From CAZOLI01 sp964580675 (GTDB lineage: Bacteria > Planctomycetota > MHYJ01 > CAYXQY01), in NCBI GenBank assembly GCA_964580675.1, contig CAZOLI010000005.1:1-64000 (forward strand): a stretch of 64,000 nt of DNA. The letters run 5' to 3'. Positions within the stretch are counted from its first letter, which is position 1; each line of letters opens with the position of its first letter. Under the pieces are notes generated by a model. The model was not told the DNA's origin, made no database searches, and saw only the letters and a program-made list of their open reading frames with translations. Shown here in pieces: positions 28,094-37,520 of the stretch. The translations under genes were made by a program, and so were the position numbers.

Positions 28094-28102
28094 CAGGTCG
28101 AA

Positions 28103-28828
28103 TTACCGTTTTGCTTCCCGTTCGCGCTCCCGCTGCATTTCCTCCCGTTCTTTTTCCGCCATTTCTTGTTCCCGGCGCCTTTCCCACTGTTTCCGGCGCC
28201 GATCCACCACAAATCCGTTTTTGGATCGGGACCAGACGAGGTATTCCGCATGTTCCGGCAACCAGTTCCGGAGCTTCTTACGCTGCTCCCTCGGCGGAAT
28301 TTCCATGTTATGAAGGTCGTCCAGCGTAATCCCTGATCCATAAATATTCTTTAATTCCGGCTTGAGGGCCCGGTTGAATGCCCGAAGTGCCCATTCTTCA
28401 ATCGCACCTTTCTTTAATTCACCGGTTAACGTACTCACTGTGGCTCGTTCCGGCGTGTGAAAATCCTGCTGAATGACCCCGAGCACATCCGTATCGGGAA
28501 CGGGATACCTCTTAAGAAGAAAGTACGTATACAACTTCGCCTTCTTCGTCAGCGTCGGTGAACGAAGCAAACGGCGAAAATTAGCGGTCAATTCAGCAGG
28601 CGTATAACGGCCCATGCGAAGCGTTTTCTGAATTCTCTGCATGGCCTCAACGGCCCGTTTTTCGTCCGGTGACGCCGCTCTCAGAAAGGTATACTTCATC
28701 GGCAGGCCGTCAAACACCGTTTCTCGTTTTTGCCCCCTGTTCCGGACATACGAGTTGTAGTTACAGGCGGATAGAAAAAACACAACCAGAAAGCCGGCCA
28801 GGAACGCTCCGAGTAATGTTCGTTTCAT
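28103..28828 (-). CDS. Lipoprotein, unknown function
   Basis: The product has 241 residues from the ATG at 28828, which overlaps the stop of the upstream hydrolase gene as ATGA. The lipobox ends at Cys22 (FFLSAC). The mature protein is mostly helical and basic, with a highly charged Glu/Arg-rich C-terminal tail (about 195-241). No catalytic motif is apparent. It is convergent with carB, only 9 bases apart. Translational coupling to the peptidase C26-type hydrolase implies coordinated synthesis, but no joint function can be named. Confidence 0.75.
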   Translation of the reverse strand: MKRTLLGAFLAGFLVVFFLSACNYNSYVRNRGQKRETVFDGLPMKYTFLRAASPDEKRAVEAMQRIQKTLRMGRYTPAELTANFRRLLRSPTLTKKAKLYTYFLLKRYPVPDTDVLGVIQQDFHTPERATVSTLTGELKKGAIEEWALRAFNRALKPELKNIYGSGITLDDLHNMEIPPREQRKKLRNWLPEHAEYLVWSRSKNGFVVDRRRKQWERRREQEMAEKEREEMQREREREAKR

Positions 28829-29541
28829 GATTTGCACTCGTTTATGAACTTCTGAAAAAGCTTGTGGGTCTCACGGCTGCCCGTCATTCGTTCGGGATGC
28901 CACTGCACGCCGAGACAGAACAGGCTCTCTCCTTCTAGTTCCACCCCCTCTATAATACCATCGTCACTTCGGGCGACGATCCGTAATCCCTCCCCGGGGT
29001 TTTTCACGGCCTGATGGTGGGATGTATTAACCCGAACTTCGGATTTTTCCAGAATTTCGTGCAATTTGCTTTCCGTGTTTACGGTGATTCTGTGAAAAAT
29101 AGCCTCATCCTGATTCGGTGCGCGATGTCGTTCCGCCTCCGGTACCTGAGAAGGAATATCCTGGTATAGATCACCACCTCTGGCCACGTTTATTAACTGC
29201 ATTCCGTAACAGATCCCCAGCATGGGGCGTTTCTGGCGAAACGCAATCCGTATTAAGTCGAGGTCCGTTTCTTCCCGTTCCTCCGGCAAATACTCAACCG
29301 ACTCCGCCGCTTCTTCACCGTAATGCCGGGGATGAATATCCTTTCCCCCCGTGAAAAGGAACCCATCCGCCATCTTCGCAATTCGACCAAGTTCTTCTTC
29401 GTCCGCCCCCGGTGCTATGGGCACAGGAATGCCTCCAGCCCCTCGAATATGATCCACGTATCCCTTCTTGATTGATACGCGATCCGGATCTTCGTTTACA
29501 TCCGCATTTACCGCAATTACTGGACGTTTCTTTTCCGGCAT
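28825..29541 (-). CDS. Class I glutamine-amidotransferase-like gamma-glutamyl hydrolase (peptidase C26)
   Basis: The product has 238 residues. The nucleophile elbow GICYGMQ places Cys at 111, and the His-Glu of the triad are in QWHPERM near 215. The oxyanion region FLFTGGKDIHP is also typical. The family includes PuuD, which cleaves gamma-glutamyl-GABA in putrescine use, and other gamma-glutamyl hydrolases. No other puu gene is nearby, so I leave the substrate open. It overlaps the following lipoprotein gene by 4 bases. Confidence 0.9.
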   Translation of the reverse strand: MPEKKRPVIAVNADVNEDPDRVSIKKGYVDHIRGAGGIPVPIAPGADEEELGRIAKMADGFLFTGGKDIHPRHYGEEAAESVEYLPEEREETDLDLIRIAFRQKRPMLGICYGMQLINVARGGDLYQDIPSQVPEAERHRAPNQDEAIFHRITVNTESKLHEILEKSEVRVNTSHHQAVKNPGEGLRIVARSDDGIIEGVELEGESLFCLGVQWHPERMTGSRETHKLFQKFINECKS

Positions 29542-29680
29542 CTCAATATTTCGGATTGATATTCGGTTTCACAGAAGAGGTGTTCTCGATCCTGCCCGAT
29601 GATCATAAGGCCGATGAATGAGGAACGTTCCGCATCCGGTTACCTGTCGTACGTGCGTCCTGTTATTATCGGAAGAAATT

Positions 29681-29710
29681 GAACCCGATTTAAAAAACAG
29701 GTACGGGTTC
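29681..29710. repeat. Inverted repeat between divergent genes
   Basis: GAACCCG (29681-29687) and CGGGTTC (29704-29710) are exact reverse complements around an A-rich 16-base centre. It lies in the 273-base gap between the hydrolase gene (minus) and the TPR-like gene (plus). A regulatory site is possible. Confidence 0.3.
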
Positions 29711-29814
29711 TATCGGCAGGGAACGTGAAATGACGTGACGTTTTCCTTAACATAACAGGTTAAATTCATGATTCATATCGATCGGTTTGATCACCCAACC
29801 GGACGAAATAACCA

Positions 29815-30264
29815 ATGGCAGGCCCACCTGATCCACTTGACAAACGGGAAGTCATTTACGGCGACGACACAACCGATGAAGAACTCCGCGAAACGGGAGA
29901 TCTGTATTTCGAGGAGAACTACCTCGTTGACGCAATCGAAGCATACGAAGAGGCGGACTATAAGGAGGGTGGTGAAAAAATTCTTGAGAAGGCCGTACAA
30001 ACCGGAGATTATTTTCTGGTACAGCGAGTGGACGAAAACTGGCCGAATCTGGTGGATAAGGAAACCTGGAAGAAAGCAGGCGAGAACGCGGAGGCCAACG
30101 GTCGCTTCACGGACGCAATCAAACTCTACCACGCCGGCAATTTTTCCGATAAACGGAAAAACGTGGAGGAGGAACTCGAGGAAGAATTCGGCCACTCCAT
30201 TCCCTCGGTCGTCATTCGGGACATTGCCGACGCCAAGGAAAAAGACGAGGTTGAAGATTCATAA
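29815..30264 (+). CDS. TPR-like small protein, unknown function
   Basis: The product has 149 residues, cytoplasmic and acidic. Helical pairs such as ETGDLYFEENYLVDAIEAY and KAGENAEANGRFTDAIKLY have the A/Y/A spacing of tetratricopeptide motifs, with two clear and one degenerate repeat. A longer overlapping frame from 29768 has a basic, low-complexity translation typical of a shadow and is rejected. The gene stands alone ahead of the SAM hydroxide adenosyltransferase, 139 bases away. The function is unknown; a protein-binding role is inferred from the repeats. Confidence 0.7.
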   Translation: MAGPPDPLDKREVIYGDDTTDEELRETGDLYFEENYLVDAIEAYEEADYKEGGEKILEKAVQTGDYFLVQRVDENWPNLVDKETWKKAGENAEANGRFTDAIKLYHAGNFSDKRKNVEEELEEEFGHSIPSVVIRDIADAKEKDEVEDS

Positions 30265-30403
30265 ATTGGATCGACACCCGTTTTCGTGAACGGAATGAAC
30301 CATTTATTCGAAGCGCCGGGCCTCAGTTGGGCCTGAATCTCCTTCAACGTATCGTGGCAAATCAAGAACAAATCAGGAACCCGGAAACCTCCCCTGGTCA
30401 GAA

Positions 30404-31231
30404 ATGAATAACGGATCCCAATCACAACCTCCACAGTTCTTTCTTTTTACGGATTTCGGCCCGGAGTCTATCTACGTCGGGCAAATGATCTCCGTAATCA
30501 AGTCCATAGTTCCCGACGGCCGGACGGAGATTCTGACAAGTACTGTTCCCCGGCAGGATCCCGTCGCCGCTTCCTTTTTGCTAAAATCCACCGTGCCGTA
30601 TCTTCCGGATGGTTCATACGTGCTCTGTGTGGTCGATCCCGGCGTGGGCACAGAACGGCCCATCGTTGCAATACGTGAGGAGAAAAAAAACTTAACACTG
30701 GTCGGCCCGGACAACGGCATGTTCGGTTTCCTGAAAAACCATACAACCGAATGCCGCAAACTCCAGAATGATGATTTCTGGCGAGACGAGGTGTCCAATA
30801 CGTTCCACGGCAGGGATATTATGGCGCCCACACTTGCTCACCTGAGCCAGAAGGACGATATCGAGGAGGTTGGACCGGTCCACGATCAGGTAAAGACACT
30901 GGATAAACAGGAATGGATGACGTCCGAAACAGATGACAGCGAAATCAGGGGCCGCATAATTTACGTCGATGATTTTGGCAACATGATAACCAATATTCAT
31001 CGATCGGATCTGACCGATCTACAGGAGGAGCAACCGGAACAAACCCCCGAAATTAAAGCAGGCCACGTAACACTCCACCGAATTTCAACGGCCTACAGCG
31101 ACGTTCCGGAAGGATCCACACTCGCCGTAATTGGAAGTTCCGGATACCTGGAAATCTCGGTCAACCAGGGATCCGCCGCGGACACCCTGAACCTACAATC
31201 CGGTGATCCCGTGACCATTCGTTTCAGTTAA
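30404..31231 (+). CDS. SAM hydroxide adenosyltransferase (DUF62 family)
   Basis: Members of this family split S-adenosylmethionine with water-derived hydroxide to adenosine and methionine, and are relatives of fluorinase and chlorinase. The product has 275 residues, normal length. The N-terminal FLFTDFGPESIYVGQM carries the conserved Asp; VVDPGVGTERP and GPDNGMFGFL are further family motifs; the C-terminal barrel starts near 185 (GRIIYVDDFGNMITNI). Halogenase activity is not expected because the region lacks an obvious fluorinase loop. It is followed by a short hairpin at the stop codon. Confidence 0.92.
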   Translation: MNNGSQSQPPQFFLFTDFGPESIYVGQMISVIKSIVPDGRTEILTSTVPRQDPVAASFLLKSTVPYLPDGSYVLCVVDPGVGTERPIVAIREEKKNLTLVGPDNGMFGFLKNHTTECRKLQNDDFWRDEVSNTFHGRDIMAPTLAHLSQKDDIEEVGPVHDQVKTLDKQEWMTSETDDSEIRGRIIYVDDFGNMITNIHRSDLTDLQEEQPEQTPEIKAGHVTLHRISTAYSDVPEGSTLAVIGSSGYLEISVNQGSAADTLNLQSGDPVTIRFS

Positions 31232-31248
31232 CCCCTCGGGATGGGGTT
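31226..31248 (+). terminator. Hairpin at the end of the SAM hydroxide adenosyltransferase gene
   Basis: AACCCC and GGGGTT pair across a 7-base loop immediately after the stop codon. Only three T residues are in or after the 3' arm, so this would be a weak terminator. Confidence 0.3.
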
Positions 31249-31370
31249 TCGGGAAACGGTTAACCCGCTGAGCGAAGAAAAAAAGAAAAAAAACAAACCG
31301 TCTCCTGCCCGTGTATCTTATTTCATGAGCCCACCACGGATCCCCGAATTTAAATAACAAGGCAACACGG

Positions 31371-33026
31371 ATGGACCGTTCGGATCATTCAGGAAAGGCG
31401 GGCGAAACAGACCCTTTAATGATAAACGGCGTTCTCCCGAGCATCCGTGAGACGCATTTCCTCCTGTTTCTCGTCGTCGCCGGGGCCACGGCTGTCGCGC
31501 TAATGGACCTCGGAACGTTATCCTTCTGGGAGGACGAAGCCCAGAGCATGCGGTTCGCGGAATTTCTCGCCGAGAACCGTACGCTTGATGAGGGAGATCC
31601 CTATCATCCCCCGGGATACTACCTCTGGCTATCGACGTGGATCGAAATATGGGGTACCTCCGAATGGGTTGCTCGGTTTGCCTCGGTCGTGTTCTTTCCC
31701 CTGACCATCTGGATCACGTATCTGATCTCCTCGGAATTCATGGACGTCGGCACCTCACGATTAATCGCTCCTGTCCTTGCGGCGACCTCTCCATTTTCCC
31801 TTCTCCTCTTCCGGGAAGCCCGGCCCTACGGGGCCCTCATTTTCTTCTCCACGATGGCGATCTATCTGTACATCCGTCTCCGGCGGCAACCCCGTTCCTT
31901 CTTATGGATTCCTCTCTTTCTGACGGGCGCCATTTCCGTCTTTTTTCACTACGGGGGCTTGTTGATGTTCCTTCCCCTACTGCTGGATTGTTTATTTCGG
32001 CGGTCGGCGGATGCGCGATTTCCCATCCGGTTCCTCCTCTGTTTCGGAGCGGTCCTGCTTTCCATTTTCCTCTGGACCCCGGGTTGGGTACAGGACCTCT
32101 TTCACCTCCTGCAACGGATGACTTCCGAAGGAGCAGGCTCATTTCCAGGCGGCGTCATCGGACGCTCCGGATACGGTCTGTTTTGCCTCGCCCTCGGAGA
32201 AACGATCTTTCCGTGGACCTGGTGGATTACCGTTCCGGCATTTCTGGCGTATTCCACTACGCTGTGGCTGGTGTGCTGGAGCAGTTACAAACGGGGTCTT
32301 TTCTCAAGTCACCGGTTCCTGTTTCTTCTCACACTGTTCCTGCCGGTTCTGGCCTGGAGCATCCCGGAAAACGGCACAATTCGAGGGATGGCAATTGCCC
32401 TGCCCGGACTATGGCTTACAGCCGCTTCCGGCCTGAGGGAGCTGACCGACGGAAAACGAATTCTTACGCTCGTGGTCCTCCTGTCCGCCGTGTTCTACTC
32501 CAACCTGAATCTGTACACCGGTCACGAATATCATCACCCGGTCTACCGAGAACCGGCAAAGAAGATCGCGAAGCTGGTTCGTGAAATCAGCAAACAGCAC
32601 AGAACCGAAGTTCTTCTATCACAGCCTCATCAAAGCATCAGCTATTACCTCCGGTCTTCGGACGTACCGCTGTCAATACTTCTTCACGGATCCCGCATAC
32701 GCGTAAAAACCGGATCCGCCCGTGTGCCGTTTTCTCAGTACCTCCAAAACCGGTTTCTATCCGGTGACTGGCTGATATTTATCGAACGCGTCCCCGGACC
32801 AATTCACCGTCCGGAACGGGTTCAAAAACAGAACAGCAAAATTCGGAAACAACTTTCACGGTCAGGTTTTGTCCGTGAGCGGTGGAAAAACGGTAAACGA
32901 ACCCTGAAAATACAGAAGGATCCTGCTTCAGCGACCAAAGAAAACGTCCTCAAGCGTCCCTTTCCCCGATACCGGTTTAAATTGTACCTGTACCGAAAAC
33001 CAGCGCAAAAATCAGAACACCACTGA
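31371..33026 (+). CDS. GT39/ArnT-like multi-pass glycosyltransferase
   Basis: The product has 551 residues with about ten membrane helices in the first 390 residues and a soluble C-terminus. The first periplasmic loop holds FWEDEAQSMRFAEF, the acidic motif of PMT/ArnT-type GT-C enzymes that use lipid-linked sugar donors, and HPPGYYLWLS, another GT39 landmark. Likely role: transfer of a sugar from an isoprenoid carrier to a lipid, glycan or protein outside the inner membrane. The acceptor cannot be told. It lies 4 bases before the two-CxxC membrane protein, which may be part of the same unit. Confidence 0.85.
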   Translation: MDRSDHSGKAGETDPLMINGVLPSIRETHFLLFLVVAGATAVALMDLGTLSFWEDEAQSMRFAEFLAENRTLDEGDPYHPPGYYLWLSTWIEIWGTSEWVARFASVVFFPLTIWITYLISSEFMDVGTSRLIAPVLAATSPFSLLLFREARPYGALIFFSTMAIYLYIRLRRQPRSFLWIPLFLTGAISVFFHYGGLLMFLPLLLDCLFRRSADARFPIRFLLCFGAVLLSIFLWTPGWVQDLFHLLQRMTSEGAGSFPGGVIGRSGYGLFCLALGETIFPWTWWITVPAFLAYSTTLWLVCWSSYKRGLFSSHRFLFLLTLFLPVLAWSIPENGTIRGMAIALPGLWLTAASGLRELTDGKRILTLVVLLSAVFYSNLNLYTGHEYHHPVYREPAKKIAKLVREISKQHRTEVLLSQPHQSISYYLRSSDVPLSILLHGSRIRVKTGSARVPFSQYLQNRFLSGDWLIFIERVPGPIHRPERVQKQNSKIRKQLSRSGFVRERWKNGKRTLKIQKDPASATKENVLKRPFPRYRFKLYLYRKPAQKSEHH

Positions 33027-33030
33027 AATT

Positions 33031-33936
33031 ATGACCCGCAGTCCGAATCAACCATCCGGTGTATTTTTATCGCTCGTGATCCCGTGGCTTCCGGTCCTTC
33101 CACTCATGACGGGCTTCTCGATTCTTCTTTATACCTATTTGCTGCTGACCGGTTCCTGCAGCCAGTGTACACTGACGCTCTCCCCCTATCTTCTTCTGTT
33201 TGCCGGACTTGCCTGGATGGGAGTTGGGGTAATTGGTTTGCGTGGGGGACTCTGGCGTTCCTCCTGGTTGGCCGCCCTCCTGACGGGAATCCACCTCGGC
33301 ATTCTTCTGTTTTATCCGGCACCGTTCTGCCTCTATTGTTTTTTGTTCTTCGGGGCCGAAGCCACGACAGCACTGCTGCTCACCACCGGGGCTTCCGTCG
33401 ATCTTTATTCGGTATTGGGGGCAACTGCTTCATCCCTCCTCGCCTTTCTCCTCGTTGGAACGGTTTTTTCGTACTTCATCGTCAGCGAAATGCCCCAGGT
33501 CCTGGAGCGGTCGGGCATTAGTAAGGATCGGCTTGTTATATATGAACTTCGCCGGCGAACCTCCGGTTCAGGAAACGTTCCGGACGCCCGGAAGTGGGCC
33601 CGGGACATTCAGAAATCACTGGTCCGGCGGATGACGGTTCGTGTCATTCCCGTTCCCTGGAACAGTAACGGAGGAAAAAATTTTCGGGAAAGGTACGACT
33701 TTTCGGAACCCCCGGCATGGATTGTCCTCCATAACGACCGCGTTCTTACCGTTTCTTCCCGTGGTGCCCGGCCGGACCTCCTCCGGCGGATCCGGAACAA
33801 ACTTCAATCAAAAAAGGACCGGCCCGGAAAACAGTCCCATTCTTCGTTCCGTGACGGAAACAACCGCATCGGAGCACGTCAAAGAGCGTTCACGGCCGTG
33901 GTACCATCACATCCATACCTCAACGACGACCGATAG
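33031..33936 (+). CDS. VKOR-like membrane protein with two CxxC motifs
   Basis: The product has 301 residues. Five hydrophobic stretches fall within residues 10-155. One cysteine pair is at 43/46 (GSCSQCTL) and a second at 100/103 (PFCLYCFLFF). This layout is close to vitamin K epoxide reductase homologues and DsbB, which oxidise periplasmic thiol partners using a quinone. The C-terminal 135 residues are soluble and basic with an alpha/beta pattern, but lack a CxxC, so a linked thioredoxin domain would be degenerate. It starts 4 bases after the glycosyltransferase gene. The function is inferred, not shown. Confidence 0.7.
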   Translation: MTRSPNQPSGVFLSLVIPWLPVLPLMTGFSILLYTYLLLTGSCSQCTLTLSPYLLLFAGLAWMGVGVIGLRGGLWRSSWLAALLTGIHLGILLFYPAPFCLYCFLFFGAEATTALLLTTGASVDLYSVLGATASSLLAFLLVGTVFSYFIVSEMPQVLERSGISKDRLVIYELRRRTSGSGNVPDARKWARDIQKSLVRRMTVRVIPVPWNSNGGKNFRERYDFSEPPAWIVLHNDRVLTVSSRGARPDLLRRIRNKLQSKKDRPGKQSHSSFRDGNNRIGARQRAFTAVVPSHPYLNDDR

Positions 33937-33969
33937 ATATCGTTCGTTTCTTTCGGGAAAGGGGTCTCC

Positions 33970-34305
33970 GTGAAAACCTGGACGAAAGAGGAAGTAAAAA
34001 ACGCACTGCCGGAAATAATCTCCGTAACGAAAAAACATCATAACAACGTCCGTGACCTAAAAACAGAACTGGACGAGGAGAAAAATTCGGACAGGGTTCA
34101 GAAGCTACACCGGGAAATTGAATTCGAATTTCGGGAATGGGTTCGTGAAATACGTCACATCGGTGGCGACGTCAAAGGCCCCTGGATTGTCGATTTTGAT
34201 GCGGGAGACGGTATATTCTACTGCTGGCGGTACGGAGAAGAAGAGCTCCTGTTTTACCACCGTTACGAAGATGGTCTAAAGGACCGCAAACCGATCGAGG
34301 ATTGA
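33970..34305 (+). CDS. DUF2203 family protein
   Basis: The product has 111 residues from a GTG start with AAGGGG 6 bases upstream. The family signature is visible: a helical N-terminus starting TWTKEEVKNALPEI, then GGDVKGPWIVDFDA, and the aromatic C-terminus IFYCWRYGEEELLFYHRYEDG. DUF2203 proteins are small cytoplasmic proteins of unknown function in many phyla. It closes the glycosyltransferase unit and is convergent with the LarA-like gene, 85 bases away. Confidence 0.88.
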   Translation: MKTWTKEEVKNALPEIISVTKKHHNNVRDLKTELDEEKNSDRVQKLHREIEFEFREWVREIRHIGGDVKGPWIVDFDAGDGIFYCWRYGEEELLFYHRYEDGLKDRKPIED

Positions 34306-34390
34306 TCTGGCCCATTTCCGCCTCTTCCTCCGGTAATTCTCGCCTTTCCGAAACTCCTATCGATTCGGACCGCTAAAGTCTTTTATCTAC

Positions 34391-35704
34391 TTACCGGCCC
34401 GGGCAAAACAGATATTCGGAGGCGCCGGACACGGCAAGTATTTGAGGTTTTGAACCGGAAACGTGCTGCTTCATGTTCCTGACGGCGTCGTTTCCATTGC
34501 CGAACACCTCCACGTTCGGGAGGACGCCCTCCTCCGGTACAAGATCAGATACCATGGATAAATTAACCGTCTCCGTAATTTCCTTCAGGGCCATGGCCGT
34601 CTGCCCGTACACAGCGAATGAGTTTCGTAACGACGCCTGCACATCAACAAGATCCCCCCGGCCCAACCATTCGCGAAATTGATCGGATCCAACCCCGTTT
34701 CGACATTCGGCCACAAGCAGAACAGGCATGTCTTTTCGAAACAGGTTCCTGGTGTGCTGCAATGCTTTGTGTGACTGAACAAGATTAATATCGTCCGGAT
34801 AACCGCCGGGAGAAACCACCAACGCGTCCGGTGATTGCCCTATTCCCACTTCAAACTGATCCCGGTACGTTTCAATGGCCCGTTTTTGAGACGCCAACAA
34901 CTTCCCGGAAAACAAATTCCGGAGACATCCATCCGGGGTAACCACGCCGTGAATGCCCGCGACCGGTGGAAGTTCCGGGGCCCGGGCTATACGCCGGATG
35001 GTTTTCTGCATGGGGTTATTCTGAAGTTGTCCCGGTGCCACGTTCGGGTTTCGTCCCGACCCCTCGGTACCGGTGAGGGTCTTCCGGTGTACGGCGTTGA
35101 TTGAGGACACTCCGCCGAGACCCGGACAGAGCATTTTGCCCCCTCCACCAAATCCAGCCAGGTAATGATATTTCACGAGACCGTAAGAGACCACCAGATC
35201 CGCATCCAGGACGTGCCGGTTCAGTCGAACGGGGACCTCATCGATTTCCAAACCGATTCGCTGCAGTCCCTCTTCCTCAAAAGCATCATGCACAATGACC
35301 TGATCAGGAGAAATCGCGGTATTCGCCGTCGGGACGAGGGAAGAAAGCTCATCGGTGGAAGGGGGATCATGCCGCCCCGTCGCCACAAGGATGGCAGGTG
35401 ATACGTCGTATTCCTCCAATGGAGGAGAGGAAATCATCCGGGAAAAAGCCCGGACGATACGATCCTGTTTCGCCCGTCGGGTGTGGTCCGGAACCGCAAG
35501 AACAACATTCGTCGTTCCCGACGATTGAAACACCGATTTATATTGGTCAAAAACCGTCGACAGGCGATCTTCCAGTTCGTTCTCCGACAGTGATTTATCG
35601 GCCGCCTTTCCATCGGGAGACCAGTGATTCAGGACCCAATCATCCGGAATAGGAATGGAAACGCGTCCCTCGCCGTACGGGAGCTGGATGGACTGCTCAC
35701 TCAC
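34391..35704 (-). CDS. larA: LarA-like nickel-dependent racemase family protein
   Basis: LarA interconverts D- and L-lactate through a nickel-pincer cofactor bound to a lysine; relatives act on other 2-hydroxy acids. The product has 437 residues from a GTG start, normal for the family. Residues that line up with the characterised enzyme are all present: Asp73 and Arg76 (DHTRR), His112 (GRHDPP), His180 and Lys190 (KYHYLAGFGGGGK) and His206 (NAVHRKTL). The cofactor makers larB, larC and larE are not in the window. It is the last of three genes in an operon, 15 bases after the phosphoesterase. The substrate cannot be assigned from motifs. Confidence 0.88.
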   Translation of the reverse strand: MSEQSIQLPYGEGRVSIPIPDDWVLNHWSPDGKAADKSLSENELEDRLSTVFDQYKSVFQSSGTTNVVLAVPDHTRRAKQDRIVRAFSRMISSPPLEEYDVSPAILVATGRHDPPSTDELSSLVPTANTAISPDQVIVHDAFEEEGLQRIGLEIDEVPVRLNRHVLDADLVVSYGLVKYHYLAGFGGGGKMLCPGLGGVSSINAVHRKTLTGTEGSGRNPNVAPGQLQNNPMQKTIRRIARAPELPPVAGIHGVVTPDGCLRNLFSGKLLASQKRAIETYRDQFEVGIGQSPDALVVSPGGYPDDINLVQSHKALQHTRNLFRKDMPVLLVAECRNGVGSDQFREWLGRGDLVDVQASLRNSFAVYGQTAMALKEITETVNLSMVSDLVPEEGVLPNVEVFGNGNDAVRNMKQHVSGSKPQILAVSGASEYLFCPGR

Positions 35705-35719
35705 ACTTAATACTTTGAA

Positions 35720-36445
35720 TTACTTGCCGTAATACAGCCGTTCGCCCAGGAGTTCCGGAAGACCCGCATCGTAAATTTTGTTCGCCGCCGTGTCGATGTC
35801 GTACTCCACACGTCGAATTTCGATTTTTTCTTCCTCTGCGTCGAACAAACAGTAGGAAGCCCGGGGATCCTCGTCCCTCGGCTGGCCCACACTTCCGACA
35901 TTCACCATTGCGCGGGTGTCCTCTTCGAGTGTAAATTCGGTTTCCTGGTTATTGATCACATTTCCCTTCAGGAGGAAATTAGCCGGGATGTGTGAATGTC
36001 CCAGGAATCCGACTCGGGTATCCATGGTCTGGAAATTGATGTGTGCGTCGTAGGAGGTCAGAATGTAATCAAACTTTTCCGGTGCCTTAAACGTCGCGTG
36101 GACAAGGGTTAGGTCATCCTTCCAGTTTTTCAGAAGAGGAAGGTCTTCGAGGAAGGAAAGTTGATCCTCATCGAGACGATCCATCGTCCATTCAGCTACT
36201 TCCCGGGCATAGGCATTAAAATATTCCATGCTTAACTTCCCGGCTATTGCGTAGTCGTGGTTGCCGGCCACGGTACAATTGGCCCGCTCCTTGACCAGTT
36301 CGATCGTCGCTTCCGGATCCGCGCCGTACCCCACGACGTCACCAACACAGAGGTATTCGTCGATGTCAAATTGGTCCATGTCCATAAATACAGCTTCGAG
36401 AGCTTCGAGGTTGGCATGGACATCACCAAAAATTGCGTATTTCAT
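35720..36445 (-). CDS. Metallophosphoesterase (YfcE/calcineurin-like)
   Basis: The product has 241 residues. The five metal-binding motifs are in order: GDVHAN (7-12), GDVVGYG (about 35), GNHD (about 63), a His in VHATF and GHSH (about 150). This is the family of YfcE and of diadenosine-tetraphosphate or phosphodiester hydrolases found widely in bacteria. The substrate is unknown. It starts 13 bases after the ABC permease gene and ends 15 bases before the LarA-like gene, in one operon. Confidence 0.92.
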   Translation of the reverse strand: MKYAIFGDVHANLEALEAVFMDMDQFDIDEYLCVGDVVGYGADPEATIELVKERANCTVAGNHDYAIAGKLSMEYFNAYAREVAEWTMDRLDEDQLSFLEDLPLLKNWKDDLTLVHATFKAPEKFDYILTSYDAHINFQTMDTRVGFLGHSHIPANFLLKGNVINNQETEFTLEEDTRAMVNVGSVGQPRDEDPRASYCLFDAEEEKIEIRRVEYDIDTAANKIYDAGLPELLGERLYYGK

Positions 36446-36458
36446 ACGTCGTCCTTAA

Positions 36459-37331
36459 TTACTCGATCTCCGTTCGATGAAAGAGAGCAGCCCCAAACGC
36501 GAGAACCATGCAGATATAAATAATTCCAGAAACGGTAGCCGATAACAAGTATTCACCGGTTACCGGTACGGGCCCACCAATGACCTCACCCGACACGTCC
36601 AGTCGACGAAGGTTGGGGAAGAGCAGGTGAATCAACCAGCCGAAGCCGGCGGCAAGGACATTTCCGGTCTCCTTCAATGAATGAAAAATATTTCCCGAGA
36701 GGCTTCCGAGGAGAAAAAAACCGATGGTGATTCCCGCAGTGGGAAGAATTTGAAGAAACAACGAACTAACCAGACAGATTGATAGAACAATGCTCACCGT
36801 AATAAACGCCGTTAGACCTCCTTTCAGAGCCGGAAGGAACCAGCGAGCCATAAACAGCCGAGTGTATCCGTCCACCGTGAGCCATACCGCATTCCAGTAA
36901 TCGGTCGGAATGTCATTATTTTCGAAAAACTGAACACGAATATGGTCCAGATCAGACTGCAACAATCCCACCTGCAAGAGAAAAAAGACCAGGAGTAGTG
37001 AGAGAAAGATCGACCAGAGGAGACCGAGGTACTTACCAACGACAAAAGAGGTTCGGGACACCGGTTTGGAAAGGACCGTCAGAACCGACATCTGCTCCAT
37101 TTCCCGTCGTACGATGATCCAGGAAAGAAGCAAACTCAGAAGAACCCCGGTGGCCACGATCGACACCAGCCCGGTTTCAAGTATGGCCCCCTTCTGGTCC
37201 TCAAAAACAAAAACCACAAAAAAACGGGACATATAAACAAGAAACCCAAAAACCAGGGTCACCAGATAGTAGATGGGCTCCCGCTGGGCCCGATGCGCCG
37301 TTGTTCGAAATATCTGGTAAAGCCCTTTCAT
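36459..37331 (-). CDS. ABC-2 type transporter permease
   Basis: The product has 290 residues and six or more hydrophobic segments (about 22-42, 55-76, 103-123, 170-200, 205-230, 265-285). The first and second halves and the long extracytoplasmic loop (about 124-165) match ABC-2 permeases of the type that assist gliding or export systems. No ATP-binding subunit is adjacent, so the partner must be encoded elsewhere. It is the first gene of an operon with the phosphoesterase and the LarA-like gene. Confidence 0.8.
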   Translation of the reverse strand: MKGLYQIFRTTAHRAQREPIYYLVTLVFGFLVYMSRFFVVFVFEDQKGAILETGLVSIVATGVLLSLLLSWIIVRREMEQMSVLTVLSKPVSRTSFVVGKYLGLLWSIFLSLLLVFFLLQVGLLQSDLDHIRVQFFENNDIPTDYWNAVWLTVDGYTRLFMARWFLPALKGGLTAFITVSIVLSICLVSSLFLQILPTAGITIGFFLLGSLSGNIFHSLKETGNVLAAGFGWLIHLLFPNLRRLDVSGEVIGGPVPVTGEYLLSATVSGIIYICMVLAFGAALFHRTEIE

Positions 37332-37520
37332 AACTTGTGAATAAAATACGTTTAACCCCGAGCGATTTCAACACACGAAGGCGGGAAATAAAAAGGGGCC
37401 TCCGAAGGTTGTTCGAGGTCTATTAATTCAGGGGGCTGACCTTTTGCCATTCCGCAATTTTTCGTAACATATGGATCGATCCCGAAGCCGACCATTTCAC
37501 CTTTCATTTTTGAGACTTCC

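Noticed and set aside
29768..30289. Longer plus-strand frame over the TPR-like gene
   Set aside because: Its translation is basic, Thr/Arg/Lys-rich and without structure, typical of a shadow frame of the accepted gene at 29815.
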